NCBI GenBank assembly: GCA_022822905.1
Contig: JAJDYE010000004.1
Span: forward strand, 1-64,000
Source of the DNA: Acidimicrobiia bacterium
GTDB lineage: Bacteria > Actinomycetota > Acidimicrobiia > Acidimicrobiales > Bin134
DNA length: 64,000 nt
Reading direction: 5' to 3'
The notes beneath the pieces are model-generated. The model did not search any database. It was given only the letters and a program-made list of their open reading frames with translations, and was not told where the DNA came from. Shown here piece by piece: positions 1-7,945 of this stretch (positions are counted from its first letter, which is position 1; each line of letters starts with the position of its first letter). A program made the translations under genes and the position numbers.

Positions 1-983
1 CACTCATGCACCGGCCATGTGGGAGTGGCCCTAGTGCTAACCCAGAACTGGCCCGCAGGCGCAGCGCGCGGCGGCGTCCAGCCGTTAGTGCCAGTTCCGT
101 ACTCATACCCATTCGGGCACGTCACACCGGCAGGGGGCTCGATTTTGCAGACCTTCGAGTGGTGGTTGTGGCTGTCCGTGCCTGTGTGGGTGGTCCAAGT
201 GACGGTCTGGCCCGCGTTGCCGGTTCCGCACACCGGCTCGGCGTCATGGTCGGGGTGGCAGGTGTTGGTGCTGTCGTGGCGGTGCCCATTGCTCGGCTTC
301 ACACATTTGGTTTGGACCGCCGGGCAGGTCTTCGATTGCGGGTTGTAGTGGGCGGCGATCCAGGTGACCCTCTGGCCGCCGTTGGAGCTGGTGCAGGCCG
401 GCTCGGCGGTCGCGTGGCCTTGGGAGGCGCAATGAGACGCCAGCCCGTTGTGGGTGTGCTTGGCGCAAACCGGCGTGGGCTGAACCGTCGGGGTGGGGCA
501 GGGTGTGGCCCCGCCGCAGGGCAGGTTTGGGTTGGGCGGGTCCGGGAGTTCGTCGTGCGGGGTGTGGATCGTGCGGGTTCCGGTTCTGGTCTCGGTCACC
601 GTGTACGTCTCGGTCCTGGTTCCGGTCTGCACCTGGAACGGCTTGCCGGACTTGTAGTTGTAGACCGGGCGGGTTCTGGTCTCCCCCGGCGGGCAATAGT
701 TGACTGCTTGGCCCCATAGGACGATCAGCTCGCACGGCGGGTAGTAGGTGTACGTCTCGGTGAACGGCGCAACACGAACCTTGAGCGAGACCCACTTGTA
801 GACCGGGACCTCACGGGTCTTGGTGACATCGACCTCATAGGTGTAGGTCTCAGTCCACGGGGGATGGGCGTCGGCGGTGGGCGCGCTGTCGGGCAGCGCG
901 AGCACAAGGCCCCCGGCCACCAGCAGCATCGACAGAAAGGCCAAAAGCAGTTTCCGACTCGGACGCTTGGCTGGTGCGGTCAT
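1..983 (-). CDS. Secreted His/Cys-rich repeat protein, C-terminus cut by window edge
   Basis: An open frame runs from an ATG at 983 to the left edge without a stop. The start has a purine-rich Shine-Dalgarno (GAAGGGGG) just upstream. The N-terminus is basic (MTAPAKRPSRK) followed by a hydrophobic stretch ending near ADA, a typical Sec signal peptide. The mature part has Thr/Tyr-rich segments (TETYTY, TETYTVTETRTGT), then a Pro-rich linker, then at least two related His/Cys modules each of the form C-(T/G)-x-NGGQ/NAGQ-x-VTW ... C-x-V/A, with clusters such as HNHHSKVC and GHRHDSTNTCHP. The spaced Cys and His suggest disulfides or metal binding outside the cell. I recognise no family. It is divergent from the recombinase at 1492. 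Confidence 0.7.
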   Translation of the reverse strand, partial: MTAPAKRPSRKLLLAFLSMLLVAGGLVLALPDSAPTADAHPPWTETYTYEVDVTKTREVPVYKWVSLKVRVAPFTETYTYYPPCELIVLWGQAVNYCPPGETRTRPVYNYKSGKPFQVQTGTRTETYTVTETRTGTRTIHTPHDELPDPPNPNLPCGGATPCPTPTVQPTPVCAKHTHNGLASHCASQGHATAEPACTSSNGGQRVTWIAAHYNPQSKTCPAVQTKCVKPSNGHRHDSTNTCHPDHDAEPVCGTGNAGQTVTWTTHTGTDSHNHHSKVCKIEPPAGVTCPNGYEYGTGTNGWTPPRAAPAGQFWVSTRATPTWPVHE

Positions 984-1038
984 CTTGGCGGCCCCCTTCG
1001 GGCGGAGTCGTTTCATTAGGAAGCCCCGATCTGGTATT

Positions 1039-1412
1039 CGGCGGATAAATGCCTTTATCCACCGCGTTGTAAACCGTCCGGATCTGGCGGGGATTGCTGG
1101 ATCAGCAGGTGCTTGTGCTTGGTTCCATCTGGGGATTCACTGGACCAGAGAAGGCGGGCAGGGAACCGGGTTCCATTAGGGTCTGGGGGACACCGCGGCC
1201 TTGCGCTCAGCGCCGACCTCGAACCAGTCGGTGCTGACCCAGCGGCAGGGAGTCTGTTCTCCCGAAGACATAGCTGAACTGCCTCTGGGGTTGTTTCGCC
1301 TGGTCACACTCGCTTCTGCGCATCGGTCAACGGGGCTGTGCCAGCTCGCTTCAGGCGAGGGGTTGACAGGCGCGTTGTGTCTGAGCTAACCAATAAAGGC
1401 ATTTATCCGCCG
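1039..1412. repeat. 20-bp inverted repeat pair in the gap before the recombinase
   Basis: Positions 1039-1058 (cggcggataaatgcctttat) recur as an exact inverted copy at 1393-1412. The left copy sits in a larger imperfect palindrome, with GGATAAA at 1043-1049 and TTTATCC at 1054-1060 around TGCC. A 13-bp direct repeat (tctggtattcggc) occurs at 1030-1042 and 1442-1454. The pair lies in the 508-bp region between the divergent starts at 983 and 1492, where I see no gene. Position and symmetry fit recombinase binding or attachment sites, but regulatory palindromes are an alternative. Confidence 0.6.
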
Positions 1413-1491
1413 CATAGAGCCACGCTTGACCCGGTGAGTTTTCTGGTATTCGGCTCGTGTTGGGTTGAAAGTATCGGCTAGGAAAACGGCG

Positions 1492-2547
1492 ATGAATCAC
1501 CCCCCCCCCCCCCCCAGCCACACGGGTTCGCATAGCGCCTCGAACAGCTATGCCGCCCTTGCCTTTTGCTGCTTGGACGAGCTGATAACGCAGGCCGAAA
1601 CCGCGGCGCTGTCCGCCAACACCCGCAAGACCTACAAAACCGGTTGGAACAGCTGGGTCCGCTGGGCAGCCGCAAACGGCCAAAAGATCGCGAAGGCCAC
1701 AGTCAAGAATATCCAGCGCTGGCTGGCCGATCTCTATAGGCAGGGGAAGAAGCTGACCACATTGCGCACCTACCTCGCCGCGGTGGCCTACGAGATGCGC
1801 GGCCGCCCCGGCTCCAACCCAGCCCGCGACCACCGGGTGCGGCTGCTCTTGGCCGGCTTGGCCCGCAACGCCGCTGAACGAGGCATAACTGCCCGCCAGG
1901 CAGGCCCGCTGCGCCGGGAGCACATACGACGAATCGCAGCCGCCGCCCCGACGCCGAGACACAACCAGCCCGGCGGCCGGTTGGAAACCCCCGCACAAGC
2001 CCGAGAACGCGCCGAAGCCGACATCGCCATGCTCGCCGTCGGCCGCGACGCCTTGCTGCGCTGTAGCGAACTCCTCGCCCTCACCTGGAACGACATCGAC
2101 CACCCACCTGACGGCGGACTGGCCACCATATGGATCCGCCGCTCCAAAACCGACCAGAACGGCAAAGGCGCCGCCGTCGCCATATCCGAATACGCATCGC
2201 AAGCCCTCGCCCGCCTGAGAACAGCAGGCTCCGATCCCGCTGCCCGCATATTCGATTTCTCGCCCAGCACCGCCCGCCGCCGCATCAAAGCAGCAGCCCG
2301 AGACGCCGGCATCGACCCCGCCGGCATCTCTACCCACTCACTGCGCGTGGGCATGGCCCAAGACCTCGCGGCCTCGGGCATCGACATGGGCGGCCTCATG
2401 CTCGCAGGCCGATGGCACACCCCCCAGACCGCCGCCCACTACGCACGGCGCATCCAAGCCCAACACACCCCCGCCGCCCAACACCTCAAAACCCAACAGC
2501 CCCTGATTCCCTGTTCCAGGGATTCCTCCCAGGATTCCGGGGATTAA
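1492..2547 (+). CDS. Tyrosine recombinase / phage-type integrase
   Basis: This 351-aa protein has the architecture of a tyrosine site-specific recombinase: an N-terminal SAM-like core-binding domain (about residues 25-120, with TYKTGWNSWVRW) and a C-terminal catalytic domain. Catalytic residues are visible: R190 in LLRCSELLAL, the Lys in RRSKTDQ, H282-S-L-R285, W308 in AGRWHTP at the usual His/Trp position, and the nucleophile Y317 in AAHY. The ATG at 1492 is preferred because AGGAAAA precedes it; an in-frame TTG at 1465 would add nine residues. Codons 3-8 run through a 16-nt C tract. It is probably the integrase of a mobile element or its remnant; the inverted repeats upstream could be its sites. 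Confidence 0.85.
   Translation: MNHPPPPPSHTGSHSASNSYAALAFCCLDELITQAETAALSANTRKTYKTGWNSWVRWAAANGQKIAKATVKNIQRWLADLYRQGKKLTTLRTYLAAVAYEMRGRPGSNPARDHRVRLLLAGLARNAAERGITARQAGPLRREHIRRIAAAAPTPRHNQPGGRLETPAQARERAEADIAMLAVGRDALLRCSELLALTWNDIDHPPDGGLATIWIRRSKTDQNGKGAAVAISEYASQALARLRTAGSDPAARIFDFSPSTARRRIKAAARDAGIDPAGISTHSLRVGMAQDLAASGIDMGGLMLAGRWHTPQTAAHYARRIQAQHTPAAQHLKTQQPLIPCSRDSSQDSGD
1500..1515 (+). repeat. Homopolymeric C(16) tract inside the recombinase start
   Basis: Sixteen consecutive C residues encode the end of His3 and Pro4-Pro8 of the recombinase. A length change not divisible by three would frameshift everything downstream. It could be a phase-variation switch or an error-prone spot in the assembly. 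Confidence 0.9.
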
Positions 2548-2569
2548 GGTCTAGACGGCTGCGGGCCAC

Positions 2570-3103
2570 CTACGCCGCGGTCAGGCGGGCGACGGCTTCG
2601 TCGATGATGGTGGTGGCCAGCTTTTGGAGCGACTCGTCGTCGAGGGTGGACACGGGGTGGGGGACGGTGACCGCGGGGTAGCTGGCCATGCCCACGGTGG
2701 GGGCGAACGACTCAACCACCGGCTCAAACGGCTCGGTTATCAGCAGCATCGAAGGGATGCCCCGGGATTCCATGTGGACGGCGTCGTGCAGACTGCACGC
2801 CGTGCAGGCCCCTCAATCGCCCAAGCCGGAAATGATGAGGTGGGAGCGGGCGGCCAGCATCTCGGCGTCGTCGGCGTCGATGGGCTTGCCAGCAGCCGAC
2901 TTGGAGTGGACCACGATGTCGGCCACCGGGAGGCGGTCGCGCAGGCCCTCGGCCACGTAGGTGAGCAGCTCTTTAGCGTTGTTCTTGGCGTTGTCGATCA
3001 CCCCGATGACCAACGGCTCAGTGGGGGTGAAGCGGGGGGCCATCGCCACTTCATCGATTTGGGCTTCTTCGTAAACCGGAGACAGAACAGTTACCGACGA
3101 CAT
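2570..3103 (-). CDS. UGSC-family selenoprotein (in-frame UGA = Sec97)
   Basis: Two apparent ORFs (N-part ending at the TGA at 2813-2815, C-part from 2773 to 2570) are in the same frame. Reading the TGA as selenocysteine gives one 177-aa protein with GLGDUGACTACSLHD, which matches the UGSC family of (seleno)proteins, where U or C precedes G-(S/A)-C. Coding character continues seamlessly across the UGA, and a hairpin fitting bacterial SECIS rules lies just downstream. The start is ATG 3103 with GAGAGGAG upstream; the longer start at 3136 would overlap the previous gene. It is 13 nt downstream of the 353-aa partner gene, so they are one operon. The U-G-A-C site suggests a redox function, but the reaction of this family is unknown to me. 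No selA, selB, selC or selD is in the window. Confidence 0.87.
2780..2801 (-). promoter_or_regulatory. Candidate bacterial SECIS hairpin
   Basis: On the minus strand the mRNA can fold as GGC-GUGCA-GUC-UGCAC-GAC-GCC: a 5-bp upper stem (2786-2790 with 2794-2798), GUC apical triloop (2793-2791) and an outer GGC/GCC pair with a 3-nt bulge. The apical loop starts 19 nt after the UGA and begins with G. Published bacterial SECIS models want a loop 16-37 nt from the UGA with a G in its first two positions, so it fits. Folding was done by eye. Confidence 0.6.
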
Positions 3104-3116
3104 GCGAACTCCTCTC

Positions 3117-4178
3117 TCACGCCAAGGGTAGTCCATCGCCGGGCGCGGCCACCTTGCGGGTGACGGCCTCCGAGTGTACGACCGGGGCCCAGTTGGGGAT
3201 GTAGGCCGACCAACCGGCTCCGGGACTGCCTGCGGTGACCAAGAAGATGTCGTCGGGCCCCCGCACGGTGTTGAGCTTGCCGTCGGCGTCGGGGGTCATG
3301 TCGTTCTGGGCGGTGAACTCCTGCAAGACGCCGCCAGCGTTCAAGTACCCGGGAGTCACCCTGCTGTGCTCGGTCAAGAACTCCCGCACCTGCTGTTTGG
3401 TCCAACCGGCCTCGGCCAGAATCTGGCGGTGCTCGTGGCCGATCACCAGCAGTACCTGGTGTTTCTTGGCCACTGCGTAGGTGGCCGGGTTGGTCATGGC
3501 AGCGGCGAAGGTCAACAGGATCCCCTCGGGGTCGCCGTTGAGGTGGTTGGCCACTTGATGGAGGCTCTCAGAGGGGAACATCGTCACCGTTGTGTCGCCC
3601 TCGCCGTAGCCCAACTCTATCCGCAGCGGCGGCCACCCCTCGGGAGGGGGCTCCTCGGCCACCAGCATCGTGTACTTGCCGGGGTGTCCTAGCGACGACC
3701 CGTCGAGGGTGTCCGACCGGGCGCCCAGCACGTTCATGGCCACCAGCCGCAGGGCCCGCCCCACCGTGGCGTTGGCCCGGTGGCCCGGCCCGAGGGCATT
3801 GCGAGAGGAGTTAAACCCCAGTTCAGCCACCAGCGGCCCGCTCACCACCGCGCACAGCGCAGCACCGCCGGTGCTGGTCACCACGGTGTGGCACCCGAAT
3901 TGGGGGTCGAACATCGCCGACAAGCCGGCAAGCACCACTGGGAAGTACTCGGTTCGGCACCCGGCCATCACTGCGTTGATCGCCGCCTTCTCCGCCGTCA
4001 CTTCTCGGGACCGCTCGGGCACGTTGCCCACGATGTCGCTCGCGCCCAATCCGGCATGGTCGAGCATCGCCTCAACCCGATCCGACGCGGGCGGAACCAC
4101 GGGCAGCCCATCGGTCCACCCCCGGTCGAAGAACTCCTCTTGCACGTCCCCCGCGTCGAGCATCAACTCCTGAGCCAT
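3117..4178 (-). CDS. Conserved 353-aa partner of the UGSC selenoprotein
   Basis: This 353-aa soluble-looking protein has no signal peptide or membrane segment. It begins MAQELMLDAGDVQEEFFDRGWTDG and carries PERSREVTAEKAAINAVMAGC, a Gly/Ala-rich STGGAALCAVVSGP segment and ELGFNSSRNALGPGHRANATVGRALRLV. I do not recognise a named enzyme. It ends 13 nt before the selenoprotein start and shares its strand, so the two are co-transcribed and probably act together, for example as catalytic and redox subunits. The ATG at 4178 has no Shine-Dalgarno but a TAGTTT hexamer 6 nt upstream, so it is likely leaderless. Confidence 0.8.
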   Translation of the reverse strand: MAQELMLDAGDVQEEFFDRGWTDGLPVVPPASDRVEAMLDHAGLGASDIVGNVPERSREVTAEKAAINAVMAGCRTEYFPVVLAGLSAMFDPQFGCHTVVTSTGGAALCAVVSGPLVAELGFNSSRNALGPGHRANATVGRALRLVAMNVLGARSDTLDGSSLGHPGKYTMLVAEEPPPEGWPPLRIELGYGEGDTTVTMFPSESLHQVANHLNGDPEGILLTFAAAMTNPATYAVAKKHQVLLVIGHEHRQILAEAGWTKQQVREFLTEHSRVTPGYLNAGGVLQEFTAQNDMTPDADGKLNTVRGPDDIFLVTAGSPGAGWSAYIPNWAPVVHSEAVTRKVAAPGDGLPLA

Positions 4179-4184
4179 GGAGCG

Positions 4185-4197
4185 AAACTAGTAGGGT
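4185..4197. promoter_or_regulatory. Back-to-back -10 hexamers of divergent leaderless genes
   Basis: TAGTTT (minus strand, 4190-4185) lies 6 nt before the ATG at 4178, and TAGGGT (plus strand, 4192-4197) lies 8 nt before the GTG at 4206. The divergent starts are only 27 bp apart, so the two promoters must overlap and probably compete. No Shine-Dalgarno is seen on either side. Confidence 0.55.
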
Positions 4198-4205
4198 TCG
4201 CCGCC

Positions 4206-5000
4206 GTGACGGGAAGACTGACAGGCAAGAGGGCCATAGTGACCGGGGCAGGCTCGGGCATCGGCAAGGCCGCGGCCCAGCTGTTCGCTGCCGAGGGCGC
4301 CCGGGTGATGTGCGCCGACATCAACGGCGACGCCGCGGCAGTCACTGCGGCTGAGGTCGGAGATGCCGCCATCAGCATGCGGGTGGACGTGACCCAACCC
4401 GACGACTGCCAGGCCATGACCGAACAGGCGGCAGCCGCCTTCGGCGGCCTCGACGCGGTGTACTCCAACGCCGGGGTGGACGGGCCGGGCCGGGCCGGCG
4501 ATCTCAGCTTGGAGGAGTGGAATCGAGTGATCGGGGTGAACCTCACCGGAAAGTGGCTGTCGGTCAAGTACGCCATACCCCACCTCATCGAGGCGGGCGG
4601 CGGCTCGCTGGTGCTCCAGGCCAGCGTCGGCGGCGTGATCGGCGTGCCGGGCATCGCCGCTTATGCCGCGGCCAAGGCCGGGGTGATCGGCCTCACCCGG
4701 CAGATGGCAGTGGACTACGGCCCCGACAAGATCCGGGTCAATGCCATCTGCCCGGGAACGGTACCCACCCCCCTGGTGCGGGCCACCTACGAGAAGCGGG
4801 GCGGGTTCTCGGCCACCGCCGCCGTGGCGGCCGACGCCACCGTCGATGAGATGATCGAAGCCGCCGTTGTTCGCCACCCCATCGGCCGCCTCGGCACCAC
4901 CACCGACATCGCCCAACTCGCCCTGCACTTGGCCTCCGACGAGTCGTCGTGGACCACCGGCACCGCCATCGTGATCGACGGCGGCATGTCGGTGGCCTGA
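4206..5000 (+). CDS. Short-chain dehydrogenase/reductase (SDR)
   Basis: A 264-aa classical SDR. It has the N-terminal cofactor motif TGAGSGIG (residues 13-20), the acidic ADIN after the second strand (favouring NAD), the structural motif NAG (SNAGVDG), the catalytic Ser in LQASVGG, and the Y-x3-K pair in AAYAAAKAG. The C-terminus ends with the usual WTTGTAIVIDGG. The start is GTG 4206; a much longer upstream frame is only the shadow of the opposite gene. Substrate cannot be told from sequence; relatives oxidise secondary alcohols in lipid, steroid or xenobiotic breakdown. Confidence 0.88.
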   Translation: MTGRLTGKRAIVTGAGSGIGKAAAQLFAAEGARVMCADINGDAAAVTAAEVGDAAISMRVDVTQPDDCQAMTEQAAAAFGGLDAVYSNAGVDGPGRAGDLSLEEWNRVIGVNLTGKWLSVKYAIPHLIEAGGGSLVLQASVGGVIGVPGIAAYAAAKAGVIGLTRQMAVDYGPDKIRVNAICPGTVPTPLVRATYEKRGGFSATAAVAADATVDEMIEAAVVRHPIGRLGTTTDIAQLALHLASDESSWTTGTAIVIDGGMSVA

Positions 5001-5013
5001 CCAAACTCGAGGC

Positions 5014-5577
5014 TCAGCCGACCTCGGCGAAAAACTCTTGCCAGGTGTCAAGGCTCTCGGGGAGCTCCGACGGTCCCACCGTGCCGAAATAGCGCTTGCG
5101 GTCCGACTCCGACAGGCCGCCGTCCACCAGTGCGGCCATGTCCATGTAATAGATCATGGCCACCTTCCGCTCCACGAAGCGCCAGCGGCCGTCCTCCACC
5201 CGGTACTCGTCGAAGTAGCGCAGCGCGGTCATCAGCGTGCGACCGTCGAGGGCCAGTTCGGCGTGGGCGTTGACCATGCCGGTGGCAAAGCCGGGGCGGT
5301 CGGGATCGAACTCGATGACGTGGCTATGGGGGTAGTGGTACGTGGGCCCGAACGCGGCCATGCGCTCGGTGTAGAAATCGATCACCGCCTGCCGGCCCTG
5401 GTTGGCCACCATGCCGTCGGCCAAGGCGAACTTGGCGTCAGAGGTGAACATGTCGGCCAATCCGCTCACATCCCGGTCATCCACCGCCATGCCGTAGCGG
5501 GCCACAAGCTCCCGGATTTCCTCCCGAGCCTCCAACTGCGCAATGCGCTCGGCCAAGCCCTCAGATGCACCAGACAT
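5014..5577 (-). CDS. SnoaL-like / NTF2-fold protein
   Basis: A 187-aa protein with the SnoaL-like (NTF2) cone fold: an N-terminal helix (LEAREEIRELVARYGMAVDDRD), the FTSDAKFAL strand, and a C-terminal TALRYFDEYRVEDGRWRFVERKV block typical of the family. Members include polyketide cyclases, dehydratases and ring-hydroxylating dioxygenase small subunits. The ATG at 5577 with GAGAGGA upstream is chosen; an earlier start at 5682 would only add an unlikely Arg-rich tail. It converges on the SDR with 13 bp between stops. The exact reaction is unknown. Confidence 0.75.
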   Translation of the reverse strand: MSGASEGLAERIAQLEAREEIRELVARYGMAVDDRDVSGLADMFTSDAKFALADGMVANQGRQAVIDFYTERMAAFGPTYHYPHSHVIEFDPDRPGFATGMVNAHAELALDGRTLMTALRYFDEYRVEDGRWRFVERKVAMIYYMDMAALVDGGLSESDRKRYFGTVGPSELPESLDTWQEFFAEVG

Positions 5578-5696
5578 GCCGTTTCCTCTCCGCTCGCGAA
5601 GTTCTGCCGCCCCAGCCTGGTTTGCCGAGTCCAGCCAGCGAAAACTACCGTCGCCCTCCGTTGGCCAGCAACGCCCGGTCAACTTCTAGGGGGGCC

Positions 5697-6605
5697 ATGC
5701 TTCTAGCCTTTGGCAACTTCACAGCCGATCCGAGCGTCAACCTTCAGCTCTTGATTGGCGGATTGGCCCTCGGTGCCATCTACGCGGTGGTGGCTCTCGG
5801 CTTCGTGCTCGTGTACAAGAGCACCGACGTCTTGAACCTGGCCCACGGAGAGTTCCTGATGCTCGGGGCCTACTTCGCGTTGACGTTCTTGATTTCCGAG
5901 AATCTCAATTTCTTCCTCGGCGTGTTCGTACTGCTGCTGGTCATGCTGGTTTTCGGCTTGCTGGTCCACTACGGGATCATGCGACGAATGGTGGGCCAGG
6001 GCTTTTTCGCCATTGTGCTGATAACCCTGGGCATCGCCACGATCATCCGCGCCCTCTTGCTGATCTTCTACGGCCCGACGGAACGAGCCCGCCTCGACCT
6101 GTTGCCCCAGGGCAGCTTCGAAGTCGGCGGCGCCACCGTGAGGTATGTCGACTTGATCATTTTCGGTGTCGTGGCCGCGTGCGTGCTGCTGTTCTTCCTC
6201 TTCTTCAAGTACACCCGACTGGGCCTGCACATGCGGGCAGTGGCCGACGACATCGAGGCCGCCGCGGCCATGGGAATCGACCCCGACAAGGTCTACGCCA
6301 TGACCTGGGCCGCGGCCATGGTCATGGCCGGCGTTGGGGGACTGCTGTTCGGCCACGTCACCGGCGCCATCGATCGCAGCATCGAGGCCATCGGCCTGCG
6401 GGCCTTCCCCGCCGCGGTGGTCGGCGGGCTCACGTCGCTGGGCGGCTCCATTGTGGGCGGCCTGGTGGTGGGCGTGATCGAGCAGTTCGCCAACGGCCAT
6501 TTGGGCACCAAGTGGCGAGAGCCGGTGGCCTTCTCAGTGATGTTCGTGGTGCTGCTGGTACGCCCGACTGGGCTTTGGGGCCGGAAGGACTTGGAGCGGG
6601 TATGA
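5697..6605 (+). CDS. livH: Branched-chain amino acid-type ABC permease (LivH family)
   Basis: A 302-aa polytopic permease of the LivH family. About eight hydrophobic segments are evident, with the family signatures SLNLAHGE-like (VLNLAHGEFLMLGAY) near the N-terminus and AAAMGIDPDKVYAMTWAAAMVMAGVGGLLFG, which includes the loop contacting the ATPases, followed by GLTSLGGSIVGGLVVGVIEQF. AGGGGGG lies before the ATG at 5697. It is the first gene of a transporter operon and its stop overlaps livM by 4 nt (ATGA). In this family substrates range from Leu/Ile/Val to amides, urea and aromatic acids. Confidence 0.9.
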   Translation: MLLAFGNFTADPSVNLQLLIGGLALGAIYAVVALGFVLVYKSTDVLNLAHGEFLMLGAYFALTFLISENLNFFLGVFVLLLVMLVFGLLVHYGIMRRMVGQGFFAIVLITLGIATIIRALLLIFYGPTERARLDLLPQGSFEVGGATVRYVDLIIFGVVAACVLLFFLFFKYTRLGLHMRAVADDIEAAAAMGIDPDKVYAMTWAAAMVMAGVGGLLFGHVTGAIDRSIEAIGLRAFPAAVVGGLTSLGGSIVGGLVVGVIEQFANGHLGTKWREPVAFSVMFVVLLVRPTGLWGRKDLERV

Positions 6606-7945
6606 CGGCTGTCGAGAACCCCGCCTCCCAACAAGAAGATTCCCCGACCTATCGCCCGTCGCCCGTCCAGCGGTTCCTCCCGTTCGCCATCGCCGCGGTC
6701 GTCCCGTTCATCCTGGGCTCAACCACCGAGAATGTGAATTTCTGGTGGAAGGCGCTGATCACGGTGGTGGTCTTGGCCGTGGTCGCCCGAATGGCCTGGG
6801 TGTGGACACCCCGGGGCGAGCTGACCCACCGGGAGGACATGCGGCTGTGGCGCACCCCCAGCGATCGGTCGTGGGCCGCGGTGACCACCTTTGGACTGCT
6901 GGTGCTGCCCTTCATTTTGGCCTCCGACTTCACCCCTCCCATGGACTTCCCCTGGGCCACCTGGTTCGCGGTGGTCAATCTGGTGCTCATCTTCGCCATG
7001 GGCGCCGCGGCCTTCAACCTTCTGGTGGGCTACTCCGGCCAGATCAGTCTGGCCCACGTGGCGTTCTTGGCTTTGGGCAGCATCGTCGGCGGCATCGTCG
7101 GCGTGCAGTGGAGCGGCGGGAATATGTGGGTGGCCCTGCCCGCTGCGGCCTTGGCCGGAGCCGTCGTGGGCGCAATATCCGGTCTGCCCGCCCTGCGGCT
7201 CAAGCACCTCTACCTTCTGCTGGCCACCTTCGGATTCCACTTCGTGATGATGCTGGTGTGGCGGGAATACCTCCAGGAGTACTTCGGCTTCGTCGGCATC
7301 CGCTTCAAGGGTGAGAACTCCCCGCGGATCGCCTCGTGGCTGCACTGGCTGCCCGGCATCGACCCTGACGACAACGGCGAGTTCATCATCACCGGTCAAT
7401 TCCGGTGGTACTGGGTACTCATGCCCATCACGGTGCTGTCGATTCTGTTCATGGTGAACGTGGTTCGGACTCGGGAGGGGCGGGCCTTCGCCGCAGTGCG
7501 CGACCGGGATGTGTCCGCATCGCTGCTGGGCATCAACGTGGCCCGATCCAAGCTCTTGGCCTTTGCCCTGTCTTCAGCGGTGGTGTCCATGTCTGGTGTG
7601 CTGGCCTCCTTCTACATCGGCTCTCGGGGGGAGGACAGCTTCAACGTCCAGACCGTGCTGAACTACGCCATCATCATCGTGGTCGGCGGCTTCTCCAGCA
7701 TTCAGGGGGCCATCTTCGGCTCGGCGTTCTTCTGGTTCCTGCCCGAGTGGTTCAAGTGGGCCCGAGAGGAACTCTGGATCGTGAGGGATATCGACTTCCT
7801 CAGCGACTACCCCAGCGAGATCGACTTGGCCATCAAGGGGTTCTTGGTGGTGATCATCTTGATGTTCAAGCCCGATGGGCTGGCCGGGCTGTGGAAGGAC
7901 GTCAAGGGCTGGATTGGCCGTTCGCTGGCGAGGAGGGGGCCATGA
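6602..7945 (+). CDS. livM: Branched-chain amino acid-type ABC permease (LivM family)
   Basis: A 447-aa permease of the LivM family, longer than the usual ~330 aa because of an N-terminal hydrophobic extension (first ~120 residues with extra membrane segments). The family core follows: FNLLVGYSGQISLAHVAFLALGS, GLPALRLKHLYLLLATFGF, and RDRDVSASLLGINVARSKLLAFALSSA, then GGFSSIQGAIFGSAFFWFLPEW. The ATG overlaps the livH stop and the TGA overlaps the livF start, so the operon is translationally coupled. Confidence 0.9.
   Translation: MTAVENPASQQEDSPTYRPSPVQRFLPFAIAAVVPFILGSTTENVNFWWKALITVVVLAVVARMAWVWTPRGELTHREDMRLWRTPSDRSWAAVTTFGLLVLPFILASDFTPPMDFPWATWFAVVNLVLIFAMGAAAFNLLVGYSGQISLAHVAFLALGSIVGGIVGVQWSGGNMWVALPAAALAGAVVGAISGLPALRLKHLYLLLATFGFHFVMMLVWREYLQEYFGFVGIRFKGENSPRIASWLHWLPGIDPDDNGEFIITGQFRWYWVLMPITVLSILFMVNVVRTREGRAFAAVRDRDVSASLLGINVARSKLLAFALSSAVVSMSGVLASFYIGSRGEDSFNVQTVLNYAIIIVVGGFSSIQGAIFGSAFFWFLPEWFKWAREELWIVRDIDFLSDYPSEIDLAIKGFLVVIILMFKPDGLAGLWKDVKGWIGRSLARRGP

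Noticed and set aside
244-795. 183-aa minus-strand frame
   Set aside because: It is out of frame with the signal-peptide protein that reads to the edge, and its sequence is Arg/Pro/His-rich without structure.
3780-4205. Long N-terminal extension of the SDR
   Set aside because: It would run antisense through the 353-aa gene; the SDR fold begins at 4206.
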